From Acidovorax sp. KKS102 (GTDB taxonomy: Bacteria; Pseudomonadota; Gammaproteobacteria; Burkholderiales; Burkholderiaceae_C), in the NCBI RefSeq assembly GCF_000302535.1, contig NC_018708.1:2232001-2296000 (forward strand): 64,000 bases of DNA. Direction: 5' to 3'. A model generated the notes under the pieces. The model did not search any database, was not told where the DNA came from, and saw only the letters and a list, made by a program, of their open reading frames with translations. Below are positions 8,582 through 17,450 of the stretch, in pieces. Positions within the stretch are counted from its first letter, which is position 1. Every line of letters begins with the position of its first letter. A program made the translations under genes and the position numbers.

Positions 8582-9538
8582 ATGCCGGATTTGACGCCTT
8601 CCGTCCTGTTCAACCGCATCCTGGGGCGGGTGCGCCTCAAGCACCTGCAACTGGCCATTGCGATTGCCGACCTGCAAAGCCTGCACCGGGCGGCTTCCTC
8701 CATCGGCCTGAGCCAGCCCGCCGCCACCCATGCGCTGGTCGAACTGGAAAGCTCTCTGGGCGGGCCTCTGTTCGAGCGGCACTCCAAAGGCATGCGGCTG
8801 ACCCGCCTGGGGGAGGCGGTGCTACCGCTGTTGCGCGCATCACTGGTCCCTCTGCAGGCGGCAGCGGGCAATGCCGCGCTGATGCAGCAGGGCGCTGCGT
8901 CCGCACTGATCCGCATCGGCAGCATCGCGGCGGGCATTAACGGCCTGCTCACGGTGGCCATCCCGACCTACGTCGCCGCGCATCCCGATGCGGCCATCGA
9001 TGTGCACGAGGTCACGATCGACAATTTGCTGGAGAGCATTCAGGAAGGCACGCTGGACCTGGCCATCTGCCGGGAGCCGACCCCGCTGCCGCAAGGGTTT
9101 GGGTTTCGTGCGGCGCTGCAGGACGGGTTTGTGGTGGTGTGCCGCCCCCAGCACCCTCTGACCCGGCAGGCCACCGTCACGGCCGCAGAGCTGCTGGCGC
9201 AGCGTTGGTTGGCCCCACCCCTGACCGGGCTGGGCCCCCAGCAGGTGGAGAGCCTCTTTGATGAACTGGGTGGCGTGCCCGAGCTGTGCCGCGTGTCGAG
9301 CCGATCCACAGAGATCATGCACGCCATGCTGGCCGACAGCGACATGCTGGCTTGTGCGCCCGCCAGCCTGGTGCGGCCGCTGGTTCAGCGTGAGGAGCTG
9401 GCGGTGTTGCCGTGGAACTCGCAGGCGGTGGGACCCCTGGGCGTCCTCGTTAAGGCGGAGGTGCTGGCGCACCAGACCCACCCGAGTCAAAGCTTCATCA
9501 CGCATGTGCTGACCGTTGGGGGCGGGCTGCGTCACTAA
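8582..9538 (+). CDS. LysR-family transcriptional regulator
   Basis: This 318-residue regulator has its winged HTH at about 17-75 (LKHLQLAIAIADLQSLHRAA, then GLSQPAATHALVELE) and a full effector-binding domain. It is divergent from the lyase gene with a 58-bp shared promoter region, the classic arrangement of a LysR protein controlling its neighbour. The RLKHLQL start resembles regulators of aromatic or sugar catabolism in Burkholderiales. The effector is unknown. It converges on the next LysR gene. Confidence 0.85.
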   Translation: MPDLTPSVLFNRILGRVRLKHLQLAIAIADLQSLHRAASSIGLSQPAATHALVELESSLGGPLFERHSKGMRLTRLGEAVLPLLRASLVPLQAAAGNAALMQQGAASALIRIGSIAAGINGLLTVAIPTYVAAHPDAAIDVHEVTIDNLLESIQEGTLDLAICREPTPLPQGFGFRAALQDGFVVVCRPQHPLTRQATVTAAELLAQRWLAPPLTGLGPQQVESLFDELGGVPELCRVSSRSTEIMHAMLADSDMLACAPASLVRPLVQREELAVLPWNSQAVGPLGVLVKAEVLAHQTHPSQSFITHVLTVGGGLRH

Positions 9539-9580
9539 CGACAGTCAGCCAAACGCTGCGGCGGCGCGACCAGCGCTGTG

Positions 9581-10468
9581 TCAGCCGCCCTGGTCGCCGG
9601 CATCGCTCTGGGCAGGGCTCAGCGCTTGCATCAGCATCTCCACCAGAGCGCGCAGCCGAGGCACCCTGCGCAGGTCCCGGTGGTAGCCCAGCCACACGTC
9701 GCGCCCTGGTGGTGCAGGGGCACTGTCCAGCTTTTGCAGGCCGGGGTGTGAATCCCCCAAGGGGCAGGGCAGTACGGCCAGGCCCGCTCCGGATGCGCAG
9801 GCCACGGCCTGCACGTGCCGGTTGTTGCTGCGAAAAGCGATGCGCGCCGATGGAAAGGCCTCGCGCAGCCAGGCCGCGTCCGGCATCTCGCTGAAGCCCA
9901 GGTCCATGGTGATGAGGCGAACGTCCGCGCCGTCTGTGGGCATGTCCGCACCACGCTGCATGTACAGCGCGTAGGGCACATGCATCAGCCTGCGCTGTAT
10001 GACATCGGGCTCGTCAAAGGGAACGATGCGTGCCACCAGATCCGCCTCGCGGCGCGCCAGGCTGAAGAGGCGTGCATCGGTCAGGAGTTCGATGCTGACG
10101 CGGGGGTGGTGGTGGGTGAACGCTGCGCACAGCGGCGCCAGCACATGCAGGCCAAACCAGTCAGAGGTCGATACCCGCAGCGCGCCTTCCAGCTGCTGGT
10201 CTGTGCCATCCAGCTGGCGGGAGAACGACAGCGCTTGCGCCTCCATGCCCTCGGCGTGGCGCAGCACGGCGGCGCCTTCGTCGGTCAAGACGAAGCCCTC
10301 GGAGGTCCGCTGGAAGAGGGTGTGGCCCAAAGAATGCTCCAGCGCCTTCAGCCTGCGGCCCATGGTGGGCTGGCTTTGTTGGAGGGCGCGGCCTGCGGCA
10401 CCCAGCGTGCCGTGCCGGGCAATGGCCAAGAACACCTGTACGTCATCCCAGTTCATCGGCTGCATCAT
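9581..10468 (-). CDS. LysR-family regulator, divergent from the MDR oxidoreductase
   Basis: This 295-residue regulator has the HTH MNWDDVQVFLAIARHGTLGA followed by SQPTMGRRLKALE. The MNWDD start is typical of a large proteobacterial LysR subgroup, and the fifth codon (ATG at 10456) is an equally likely start. The effector domain is complete. It is divergent from a dehydrogenase gene across 97 bp containing an imperfect inverted pair (GAATGGAAAG and CTTTTCATTC) that could be its operator. It probably regulates the oxidoreductase/SnoaL-like pair. Confidence 0.85.
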   Translation of the reverse strand: MMQPMNWDDVQVFLAIARHGTLGAAGRALQQSQPTMGRRLKALEHSLGHTLFQRTSEGFVLTDEGAAVLRHAEGMEAQALSFSRQLDGTDQQLEGALRVSTSDWFGLHVLAPLCAAFTHHHPRVSIELLTDARLFSLARREADLVARIVPFDEPDVIQRRLMHVPYALYMQRGADMPTDGADVRLITMDLGFSEMPDAAWLREAFPSARIAFRSNNRHVQAVACASGAGLAVLPCPLGDSHPGLQKLDSAPAPPGRDVWLGYHRDLRRVPRLRALVEMLMQALSPAQSDAGDQGG

Positions 10469-10565
10469 ACAAAAGTGAATGGAAAGGTTTCAATCTTGTG
10501 ACTTTTCATTCAAAAGAGAAAGGTGAAAACTGGCGGCACTGTTCAACCCCACGAAGGAAAACGCC

Positions 10566-11576
10566 ATGTCCATCCCTACCGCCCCCACCATGCAGGCCCT
10601 GGTGCTCGCCGCCCCCAACGGCGCATTGACCCCTACCTGGCTGCCCCGGCCGCAGGCCGCTGCGGGCCAGGTGCTTGTCCGCATCCACGCCAGCGGCGTG
10701 AACCCGCTGGACACCAAGATCCGCGCCGGCGCCGCCGAGCACGCCCAGCAACCACTGCCCGCCGTTTTGGGCATGGACCTTGCCGGGGTGGTGGAGGAGG
10801 TGGGGCAGGGCGTCTCTCGCTTCAAGGTGGGGGATGCGGTGTATGGCTTTACCGGCGGCATCGGCGGGCTGCAAGGCAGCCTGGCGCAATACGCTGCGGT
10901 GGATGCCCGGCTGCTGGCCCACAAGCCGGGCCGGCTGACCATGCGCCAGGCAGCGGCCTTGCCGCTGGTCTTCATCACCGCCTGGGAGGGCCTGGTGGAC
11001 CGCGCCAACGTGCGCAGCGGGCACAAGGTGCTGGTGCACGGCGGCGCCGGTGGCGTGGGCCATGTGGCTGTGCAGCTGGCCCGCGCCAGGGGGGCCGAGG
11101 TGTTTGCCACGGGCACGGCGGCGCAGGCCGGTTACATCCGGTCTCTGGGCGCGACGCCCATCGACCATGAAACGACCTCGGTCGAGGCCTATGTCAACGC
11201 GTTCACCGACGGCCAAGGCTTTGATATTGTTTACGACACCGTGGGTGGGCCGGTGCTGGATGCGTCGTTTGTGGCCGTCCGCCGCTACTCGGGCCATGTG
11301 GTGACGTCGCTGGGCTGGGGCACCCACAAGCTGGCGCCGCTGTCGTTCCGGGGCGCGACGTTCTCGGGCGTTTTCACGCTGCTTCCCATCCTCACCGGGG
11401 AGTTTCGCGAACACCATGGCGAGATCATGGAGCAGGCCACCACCCTTGCGGAAGCGGGGCAGCTGGCGCCGTTGCTCGACCCGACCAGCTTCACGCTGGA
11501 TACGGCCGAAGCGGCACACGCCCTGGTCGCCGAGGGCCGCGCCTGTGGCAAGGTGGTGGTGAGCGTGCAGCCATGA
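10566..11576 (+). CDS. Medium-chain dehydrogenase/reductase, quinone-oxidoreductase type
   Basis: This 336-residue MDR protein has the GroES-like N-terminal part (ASGVNPLDTKIRAGAAEH) and a Rossmann motif GGAGGVGHVAVQLARARGAE near 158-177. The cysteine and histidine zinc ligands of alcohol dehydrogenases are lacking, so it belongs with zinc-independent NADPH:quinone oxidoreductases and enoyl reductases. AAGGA lies eight bases before the ATG. Its stop overlaps the next ATG (ATGA), coupling it to a SnoaL-like protein. The substrate is unknown. Control by the divergent LysR regulator is likely. Confidence 0.88.
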   Translation: MSIPTAPTMQALVLAAPNGALTPTWLPRPQAAAGQVLVRIHASGVNPLDTKIRAGAAEHAQQPLPAVLGMDLAGVVEEVGQGVSRFKVGDAVYGFTGGIGGLQGSLAQYAAVDARLLAHKPGRLTMRQAAALPLVFITAWEGLVDRANVRSGHKVLVHGGAGGVGHVAVQLARARGAEVFATGTAAQAGYIRSLGATPIDHETTSVEAYVNAFTDGQGFDIVYDTVGGPVLDASFVAVRRYSGHVVTSLGWGTHKLAPLSFRGATFSGVFTLLPILTGEFREHHGEIMEQATTLAEAGQLAPLLDPTSFTLDTAEAAHALVAEGRACGKVVVSVQP

Positions 11577-12004
11577 GCAAGCCAGGCCAACCCTTTGCAG
11601 AAAGTGCCAGCGCGCCAGTCAGCAGGGACGACGCCGCAGCGATGCGGCGTGGCGCGATGGACCCCACGCACGAACACCTGCGGCGCGTGGCCGATGCGTT
11701 GATCGCCGCCACCAATGCGTTTGCGGTGGAGCAGGTGCTCGGCCTCTTTGCGCACGATGCCGCGATCGACGACCCCTCCACGGGCCAACATTTTGATGGC
11801 CATCCCGGAATACGCCGCTATGTCGAACAGTACTTCGTTGGCTACCAGACGGTGACCCGGTTCCTGTCGATGCAACGCCTGGGGCCGCAGCGCGCGAGGG
11901 TGCGGGTGGACTTCACGGGGGATTTTGGTCATGAGATCGGCAACCTGGACATCACCGTGGATGCGCTGGGCTTGATCGCCCGGCTGGATGCCGACCTGGA
12001 ATGA
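11573..12004 (+). CDS. SnoaL/NTF2-like fold protein
   Basis: This 143-residue protein has the cone-fold pattern of SnoaL-like proteins: a helix around FAVEQVLGLFAHDAAIDDPS, then HFDGHPGIRRYVEQYF, then beta strands with VRVDFTGDF. Such proteins act as small isomerases or hydratases, or bind small ligands. About 30 poorly conserved residues precede the fold, so a later start (MDPTHEHL) is possible. Its ATG overlaps the MDR stop codon, and the two probably act on the same compound. Specific activity cannot be assigned. Confidence 0.7.
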   Translation: MSKPGQPFAESASAPVSRDDAAAMRRGAMDPTHEHLRRVADALIAATNAFAVEQVLGLFAHDAAIDDPSTGQHFDGHPGIRRYVEQYFVGYQTVTRFLSMQRLGPQRARVRVDFTGDFGHEIGNLDITVDALGLIARLDADLE

Positions 12005-12041
12005 GCGGTGTGAATGGCTTGGTGGGGCGACCACCCTCAGG

Positions 12042-12060
12042 CCTGGCGTACGACGCCAGG
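12042..12060 (+). terminator. Hairpin after the SnoaL-like gene
   Basis: A perfect 7-bp stem (CCTGGCG/CGCCAGG) with loop TACGA lies 38 bp past the stop codon. No T-tract follows, so it may be a weak terminator or an mRNA-stabilising hairpin. Confidence 0.35.
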
Positions 12061-12123
12061 CTGCACCGGGCTGCACCGGGTGGCATGAGGCGGCGTAGGA
12101 CTGTCTTGAAGCGGAATATGAGA

Positions 12124-13197
12124 GGCGGTTTCAACAACGAAGTGCACGTTGCCAAAAGGTAGGCCCAGACAAGTAAGTGAAGATGACTTGTGTGACCTGC
12201 CAGTCAACCCAAGTGCACCATGAACTACACCCATCTGAGCCAAAGCGAACGTTACCAAATCCAATGCCTGCGCGACGTGGGGCTGTCGATCACACAGACA
12301 GCCCTGCGCCTGGGGCGCCACCGCAGCACCATTGCCCGCGAGATCCGGCGCAACAGCGACGCCAGCACAGCCTACCAAGCCCACAACGCCCATCAACAGG
12401 CTCTCTCGCGCCAAAGCGGCCAGACCAACGCTCAGCGCTTTGACGGTGCCCAGTGGGAGCTGGTGCTGTCGTATCTGCAGCTGGACCTGTCGCCTCAGCA
12501 GGCAGCCGCCCGCCTGGGGCTGGAAAGGCGCCTGCGCATCAGCCACACCTGCATCTACAACCGGCTGCGCCGCATGGGACAAGCTGCACCGCGCCTGCGT
12601 TGCGGCCATTGCCGGCGCAAGGCACACAGGGTGCGGGGCAACTGCGCGATCGCGTGGGTATCGCACAGCGCCCCGCCATCGTGGACAAGCGAGCGCGCCT
12701 GGGGGATTGGGAGGGCGACACCATCGTCTCGGGTGCGGGTGGGCTGGCAGGGCTGGTGACCCTGACCGAGCGGCGCTCGCGCTACACACTGGCGCAGCGT
12801 GTGCAGCGGCGCCAGGCCGAGCCGGTGGGCCAGGCCATCATCGAAATGCTCAGGCCCCATCCCAAGCGCCGCCACACCCTGACGCTGGACAACGGCAAGG
12901 AGTTCGCCGAGCACAGGTGGGTGCACAGACGCCTGAAGACGAAGGTGTACTTTGCTGACCCGCACAGCCCCTGGCAGCGAGGACTCAACGAGAACCACAA
13001 TGGGCTGCTACGCCACTACTTCCCCAAGGGCAGCGATCTGGGCAAGGCCAGCGAGCAAGAGGTGCTCCAAGCCGTGTACCGGCTCAACCACCGACCCCGC
13101 AGATGCTTGGGCTGGAAGACTCCGCATGAGGTGTTCCACGGCTACAAAGTGACCCCACTTACACTGGGGACTGGTGCACTTCGTTGTTGAAACCGCC
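12124..13197 (+). mobile_element. IS30-family insertion sequence
   Basis: The 1074-bp element is bounded by perfect 24-bp inverted repeats at 12124-12147 (GGCGGTTTCAACAACGAAGT, then GCAC) and 13174-13197. It is flanked by the trinucleotide AGA on both sides (12121-12123 and 13198-13200), consistent with the 2-3 bp target duplication of IS30 elements. It encodes one DDE transposase interrupted by a frame change. The transposase stop lies inside the right repeat. Insertion is between the SnoaL-like gene and the lipoprotein gene, with no evident disruption. Confidence 0.92.
12220..13190 (+). pseudogene. IS30 transposase with a -1 frame change
   Basis: The N-terminal half (from MNYTHLSQSERYQI) has the IS30 helix-turn-helix (GLSITQTALRLGRHRSTIAR) and reads to RRKAHRVRG. 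The C-terminal half continues in another frame from QLRDRVGIAQRPAIVD and holds the DDE residues: GDWEGDT, LDNGKEFAEH and GLNENHNGLLRHYFP. The frames meet at a run of four G at 12635-12638; one extra G would restore a single 324-codon-scale frame. All catalytic residues are present, so this is either a recent one-base deletion, a sequencing error, or a -1 frameshift used in translation. No A-rich slippery heptamer was seen, which favours mutation. Confidence 0.8.
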
Positions 13198-13211
13198 AGA
13201 GAAAACAGCCT

Positions 13212-13262
13212 CAGGCGCTAGTGAATCATGCCTTGGAGGCTATCGAAAAGAGAGCATTTTGA
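13212..13262. repeat. Dispersed repeat copy (GCGCTAGTGAATCATGC type)
   Basis: The copy reads GGCGCTAGTGAATCATGCC, then a GCTATCGAAAA tail and GAGAGC. It belongs to the family also found near 3832, 22518, 36360, 49857, 50676, 60430 and 63930. It lies between the IS30 right end and the stop of the lipoprotein gene. Confidence 0.6.
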
Positions 13263-13268
13263 TCCGGC

Positions 13269-13805
13269 TCAGCGAGGCAGGCAGCCCGCAAACCCCCTGG
13301 GCCCTGCTGCTGAGACATCCGCCAGCGTCACGGCCTCCAGCCGGTCGTTCTGCCCCGGTATCTTCGTCAGCCGCTGGCCGTTTTGCCAGCGCCATTGGGT
13401 GCCGTCAAAGCTGTAGATGAAGGTGTGCGTGCGGTTGGACAGCAGGTGTGCGGGGGTGAGGGTGATGGCCTGGGCAGCGGCTTGCGTCGCTGCGTGTGCC
13501 TGGGCCTCGTTGTCCTTGATGACGAGCTTGCCCACATAAGGCGTCACGGTGGATTCGGTGCGTGTGACTTCGGGCTGGACCAGGGCGGGGCTGTATCCGG
13601 TCAGGGTCCAGTCGCCCGCTGCGCCGGGCAGCACATGGGGTTGCCGTGCGGCCAGGAACTGGGTGCACGCGGTGGTGATGGCATCGAAGCTGGTGGTGGC
13701 GGGGCCGGTGGCTTCGGGCTTGTTGCAGCCTGCGAGGCCCGCCGCCACAGCGGCAGCGGCTGCCAGCTGGAGGAGGGCGCAGGGGCGGATTGGGGGCTGG
13801 GTCAT
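13269..13805 (-). CDS. Putative lipoprotein, function unknown
   Basis: This 178-residue protein has a lipoprotein signal: a hydrophobic stretch LLQLAAAAAVAAG ending in lipobox LAGC, with Cys26 as the expected lipidated residue. The mature part includes TLTGYSPALVQPEVTRTEST and TFIYSFDGTQWRWQNGQRL, probably beta-rich, but matches no family I recognise. The start at 13805 puts the signal at the N-terminus; the frame extends upstream without family features. It is followed, convergently, by the IS30 element. It is probably anchored in the outer or inner membrane facing the periplasm. Confidence 0.65.
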   Translation of the reverse strand: MTQPPIRPCALLQLAAAAAVAAGLAGCNKPEATGPATTSFDAITTACTQFLAARQPHVLPGAAGDWTLTGYSPALVQPEVTRTESTVTPYVGKLVIKDNEAQAHAATQAAAQAITLTPAHLLSNRTHTFIYSFDGTQWRWQNGQRLTKIPGQNDRLEAVTLADVSAAGPRGFAGCLPR

Positions 13806-13925
13806 CGGGCGTGAGGCGGTGGTTCGTTGCGCAGTTTGGCCGCACGGCCAGACTGTTGCGGGACTGGCTGCATTGTGGGCGGCTGGCTGCGGCGGGTCTT
13901 GACGGATATCAAGGCACACAGGCTT

Positions 13926-14699
13926 TTACGGCGGCGTGCCGCGCAGGGCTAGCGCGCCTTCATCACCCCGGTACCAGCGCAGCAGGGCGCCAGCTGGGGG
14001 CGACGCTGTGCCATCCAGCGCTGCCAGCACGGCGGCGTTGAGTTCGTGGGCGCTGGCGGGCAGGGGCTGGTCGCGGTAGGCCAGGGCGGTGCCCGCCATC
14101 AGCGCCTCGGCATCCACCAGCAGGCGCAGGTTCTGCGGGATGGTGGGCGACTGCTCTGCACAGTGCGCAGCCGACAAGGAGTGCGCCTTGCGGCAGGCAG
14201 CGGGGCGCACGCTGTAAATGGTGCACCGGTCATGGACGAGAAAGCTGCAGGGCTGGCGCGTGGTGCCCACGCTTGCCGCCGCCACATGCTGTTGCAGACG
14301 CCGCAGGGTTGTCGCTTGGTCTGCGCTGGGCAGCGTCTGCAGGTGCTGGGCAATGTGCAGCACCTCGGGGTCGGTCGCCTCCACGCGCAGGTGACAGCAG
14401 TGCGCGCAGCCCGCTTGGCATGCTGGCTGGGGGCCGTTGGTGCGGGCCTGTTCGGCCACGGTGTCCAGGTCCTGGTGCAGTTGCGCAATGAAATCGACTG
14501 CAGCCTGGGCTGCGGATTCGGTGGCGTCGGGGGCCTGGCCGGTGGCGATGGCGCCGGTGCCATGGGCTGCTGTACCTTGCACGGCATTTGTCTGTGCTGC
14601 CCGCAGGGCCCGCCCGGCCGCGCTGCGCACGCGGGCGATGGACTGCAGGAAGGCCGCTCGCTCGGCCTCGGTCAGTGCTGAGTCGGGCGGGCTCGTCAT
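13926..14699 (-). CDS. YkgJ-type cysteine-cluster protein
   Basis: This 257-residue protein has the YkgJ/CxxxCxxCC pattern: PACQAGCAHCCHLRVEATDPE near residue 85, and later PCSFLVHDRCTIYSVRPAACR, the conserved C...C-x-IY..RP..CR arrangement. These cysteines probably bind zinc or an Fe-S cluster; the family has no firmly defined reaction. The start is fixed by an ATGA overlap with the stop of the upstream sensor-kinase gene. The first 80 residues are variable and alanine-rich. It is the last gene of the tctD-tctE transcription unit, though a link to citrate transport is not obvious. Confidence 0.8.
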   Translation of the reverse strand: MTSPPDSALTEAERAAFLQSIARVRSAAGRALRAAQTNAVQGTAAHGTGAIATGQAPDATESAAQAAVDFIAQLHQDLDTVAEQARTNGPQPACQAGCAHCCHLRVEATDPEVLHIAQHLQTLPSADQATTLRRLQQHVAAASVGTTRQPCSFLVHDRCTIYSVRPAACRKAHSLSAAHCAEQSPTIPQNLRLLVDAEALMAGTALAYRDQPLPASAHELNAAVLAALDGTASPPAGALLRWYRGDEGALALRGTPP

Positions 14700-16186
14700 G
14701 GGGATGTGGGGGGCGCGCTGGAGGGGGCCAACGCGCTGGGCGCCAGCGGCAGCCACACGCTGGCCGCCAGGCCTGACCCGTCGGCTGCATCGCTGGCTGG
14801 GGTCAGCTCCAGCCGGCCGTCCATCAACTGTACATACCGCGCCACGATGGCCAGGCCCAGCCCCGCGCCCTGGCCCAGGCGCTGGCCCTGGTCGCCCTGA
14901 GCCCAGCGCTGTTGCAGCTGCTGCGCCAGCGCGGCGTCCACGCCAGGGCCGTTGTCGGTCACGCGCAGCACGCCAAAGCCTGGCTCGGTGTGCAGCGCCA
15001 CGGTGATGTGGGGCGGCGTGCCGCGCCCGTAGCGCAGTGCGTTGTCCAGCAGGTTGTTCAGGATGCCTTCCACCAGCGCGATGTTGCCCCGCACCACCAC
15101 GGCCTGGTCCAGGCCCTCAGCGCCCAGGTCCACCCCCAGCGCATCGGCGCGGGGCAGGTATCGCAGCAGCACGTCGCGCACCAGGGTGTGCAAGGCCAAG
15201 GGCTGCAGCGTTAGCGCAATGCCGCCCTCGGCCGCACGGGCCAGGGCGAGCAACTGGTCCACGGTGCGGCTGGCGCGCTGTTCGGCCTGGGCGATGCCTT
15301 CGATTTCGCTGCGCCAGACGGCCGGGTCGTTGTGCGCCAGCGCGTGGGCGGCCTGGGCGCGGATGCCAGCGAGCGGGGTGCGCAGCTCATGCGCCACATT
15401 GCCCGCAAACTCGCGCTGCGCATGCAGGCTTTGCTGCACGCGTGCCAGCAAGCCGTCCAGGGCCACGCCCAGGCGTTGCACGTCGCTGGTGCTGGCCTGC
15501 TGCGTCAGCGCCGGAGGCAGGGGTTGCAGGTCGGCGGCGTCGCGCTGGTCCATGGCGTCTTGCAGCGCCCCCAGTGGGTGCAGGTCGCGCTCTATGCCGC
15601 GCAGCAGCCATGACCCCAGCACCACCAGCAGCCACAGCTGGGCAAGGCCCGAGTACACCAGCAGCCTGCGCAGCAGCTGCGTGCGCTCTGCCGTGGTCTG
15701 CGCGATGACGACGGTGAACGACGGCGGCCCCGCAATCTGCAAGGTGGCGCGCCGCATCTCGCGCCCGTCTTGCGAGAGGTGAGAAAACGCGTGGCTGCTG
15801 CCCGCCGCCACCACGCCCGGCGCCAGGTGCGAGTCGCCAGCGATGAAACTGCCGTCGGCGGCATACACCGCAAACCACACGGTTTCGCTCTGGTCAAAAC
15901 GCAGCAGGCCCACCTCGCGCGGGGTGAGGTCGAGCTGCAGAAGGGTGCCTGGTGGGTCAGCCGCCTGGCCGCCGCGCACATGGGCCGCCAGCGCGTGGGC
16001 GTCGTCCAGCAAGGCGCGGTCAAACGCCTCGGCCACAAAGTGGTTGCCCACGCCCAGCACCACGGTGCTGCCCAGCCCCCAGATCAGCACCAGCGATAGC
16101 AGCACGCGCCGGCCTATGCGCTGGCGCAGGTCGGGCGGCTGCGGGTGCAGCGGTGCGGTGCCGGGTTCAGGGCTGGCCAACGTCAT
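14696..16186 (-). CDS. tctE: Sensor histidine kinase, TctE-like
   Basis: This 496-residue membrane kinase has a transmembrane segment near 28-50 (VLLSLVLIWGLGSTVVLGVG), a periplasmic sensor region to about 170, and a second transmembrane segment (LAQLWLLVVLGSWLL). The H-box is NVAHELRTPLAGIRAQAA with His266 as phosphorylation site, followed by N-box NLLDNALRYG and G-boxes VTDNGPGVD and GAGLGLAIV. Its gene overlaps the response-regulator gene by 20 bp and that of the cysteine-cluster protein by 4 bp. Its position opposite tctBA indicates the TctDE system, which senses tricarboxylates and induces their uptake. Confidence 0.87.
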   Translation of the reverse strand: MTLASPEPGTAPLHPQPPDLRQRIGRRVLLSLVLIWGLGSTVVLGVGNHFVAEAFDRALLDDAHALAAHVRGGQAADPPGTLLQLDLTPREVGLLRFDQSETVWFAVYAADGSFIAGDSHLAPGVVAAGSSHAFSHLSQDGREMRRATLQIAGPPSFTVVIAQTTAERTQLLRRLLVYSGLAQLWLLVVLGSWLLRGIERDLHPLGALQDAMDQRDAADLQPLPPALTQQASTSDVQRLGVALDGLLARVQQSLHAQREFAGNVAHELRTPLAGIRAQAAHALAHNDPAVWRSEIEGIAQAEQRASRTVDQLLALARAAEGGIALTLQPLALHTLVRDVLLRYLPRADALGVDLGAEGLDQAVVVRGNIALVEGILNNLLDNALRYGRGTPPHITVALHTEPGFGVLRVTDNGPGVDAALAQQLQQRWAQGDQGQRLGQGAGLGLAIVARYVQLMDGRLELTPASDAADGSGLAASVWLPLAPSALAPSSAPPTSP

Positions 16187-16865
16187 CCTCTAGCACGTAG
16201 CCCAGTCCGCGCAGCGTGCGGATGGCCGCACCGCTGCCTGCAATCTTGCGCCGCAGGCGCGAGAACGAGGCCTCCAGCGCGTTTTCGCCCACCACTTCGC
16301 CGCCGTCCGACAGGCGCGAGGACAGGTCGCCCTTGCTCAGCACACGGCCGGGTGGGGTCATCAACTCCCACAGCAGGTCAAACTCGCGCGCGGGCAGCTC
16401 CAGCGGCTGCCCGGCCACGCTGACGCGGCGCGCCTGGCGGTCCAGCACCAGTTGGCCCACGGTGACGATGTCGGCGGTGCCACTCGCGCGTCGCAGCAGA
16501 GCGCGCAGGCGGGCTTCCACCTCTTTGAGTTCGTAGGGCTTGCCCAGGTAGTCGTCGGCGCCAGCGTCCAGCCCGGCGATGCGCTCCTCGGTGCTGTCGC
16601 GGGCGCTGAGCACCAGCACCGGGGTGCGGTCGCCGCGCGCACGGGCGGCGCGCAGGGCTGTCAGGCCGCTGCCCAGGCCGCTGCGTGCGTGGGCGGCATG
16701 CGGCAGGTTCAGGTCCAGCAGCACGGCGTCGAAAGCCTGTACGGCCCACCAGTGCTGGGCTTCTTCGACGGTATGGGCCAGCTCGACGCGGTGGCCAGCG
16801 TTTTCGAGGCCTTGGGCCATGGTGCGGCTGAGCACCGGGTCGTCTTCCACCAGGAGGAGGCGCAT
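16167..16865 (-). CDS. tctD: OmpR-family response regulator, TctD-like
   Basis: This 232-residue regulator has a receiver domain (MRLLLVEDDP, with Asp51 in AVLLDLNLP as phosphoacceptor and Lys in YLGKPYELKE) and a C-terminal winged helix (ELPAREFDLLWELM, then ENALEASFSRLRRKI). An insertion of about 12 residues after the phosphorylation site (AHARSGLGSGL) is notable. It is transcribed with the sensor kinase and diverges from tctB, with 152 bp between the start codons. It probably activates the tctBA promoter in that interval. Confidence 0.87.
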   Translation of the reverse strand: MRLLLVEDDPVLSRTMAQGLENAGHRVELAHTVEEAQHWWAVQAFDAVLLDLNLPHAAHARSGLGSGLTALRAARARGDRTPVLVLSARDSTEERIAGLDAGADDYLGKPYELKEVEARLRALLRRASGTADIVTVGQLVLDRQARRVSVAGQPLELPAREFDLLWELMTPPGRVLSKGDLSSRLSDGGEVVGENALEASFSRLRRKIAGSGAAIRTLRGLGYVLEDDVGQP

Positions 16866-17017
16866 GGAGGTCGGGGTTCTACGTGAAATTACGCATGGCC
16901 AAGATCAGCCTGCGATCAGGTTCGATGGGGATAGTCTGCCCGTCAGCATACCCCAGCCCTGCGCGCCATTTGCACCGCCGGATGGGGTCGTCAAGCCTAT
17001 CAGGAGACAACCTTTTC

Positions 17018-17440
17018 ATGATCAACCGCAATCTACTCAGAGGCTTCGCCCTCATGGCTCTGGCGCTGGGCTTCGGCCTGCCGTCCCTGAGCTATTCGCT
17101 GGGGACGCTCGGCCGCGCCGGGCCGGGCATGTTCCCGTTCATCGTCAGCTGCATGCTGTTTGTGATCGGGGTCATCACCGTGGTGCGCGCGCGCCTGGTG
17201 GCGCCCGTGCCCATGGACTTTCAGGTGCGCAACATCGCCATCATCCTGGGTAGCCTGTGCGGCTTTGCGGCACTGTCGCACTTTGTGAACATGATCGCCG
17301 GCATCGTGTTTCTGGTGTTCTGCTCGGGCTTTGCGGGTACGTCGTACTCGTGGAAGCGCAACCTGAAGATCGCTGCGGTGCTGGTCGCCATCGCGTTTGC
17401 ATTCCAAAAGCTGCTGGGCGTGAGCCTGCCGCTGTACTGA
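17018..17440 (+). CDS. tctB: Tripartite tricarboxylate transporter small membrane subunit TctB
   Basis: This 140-residue membrane protein has four predicted hydrophobic segments (about 8-28, 38-58, 73-103, 114-135). The PGMFPFIVSCMLFVIG motif after the first helix is typical of TctB proteins. The start is supported by CAGGAG about ten bases upstream; longer in-frame starts lack family features. It is followed 10 bp downstream by tctA. Together they form the membrane part of a periplasmic-binding-protein-dependent secondary transporter for citrate-like acids. The usual tctC gene for the binding protein is not upstream. Confidence 0.87.
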   Translation: MINRNLLRGFALMALALGFGLPSLSYSLGTLGRAGPGMFPFIVSCMLFVIGVITVVRARLVAPVPMDFQVRNIAIILGSLCGFAALSHFVNMIAGIVFLVFCSGFAGTSYSWKRNLKIAAVLVAIAFAFQKLLGVSLPLY

Positions 17441-17450
17441 GGTCACCGCC

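Noticed and set aside
9566-9600. Possible terminator GCGACCAG/CTGGTCGC between convergent LysR genes
   Set aside because: The right arm lies inside the coding part of the minus-strand LysR gene, the loop is long and no T-run follows.
13212-13262. Interpretation of this repeat as the IS30 target duplication or end
   Set aside because: The IS30 ends are defined by perfect 24-bp inverted repeats that stop at 13197; this sequence is a copy of an unrelated dispersed family.
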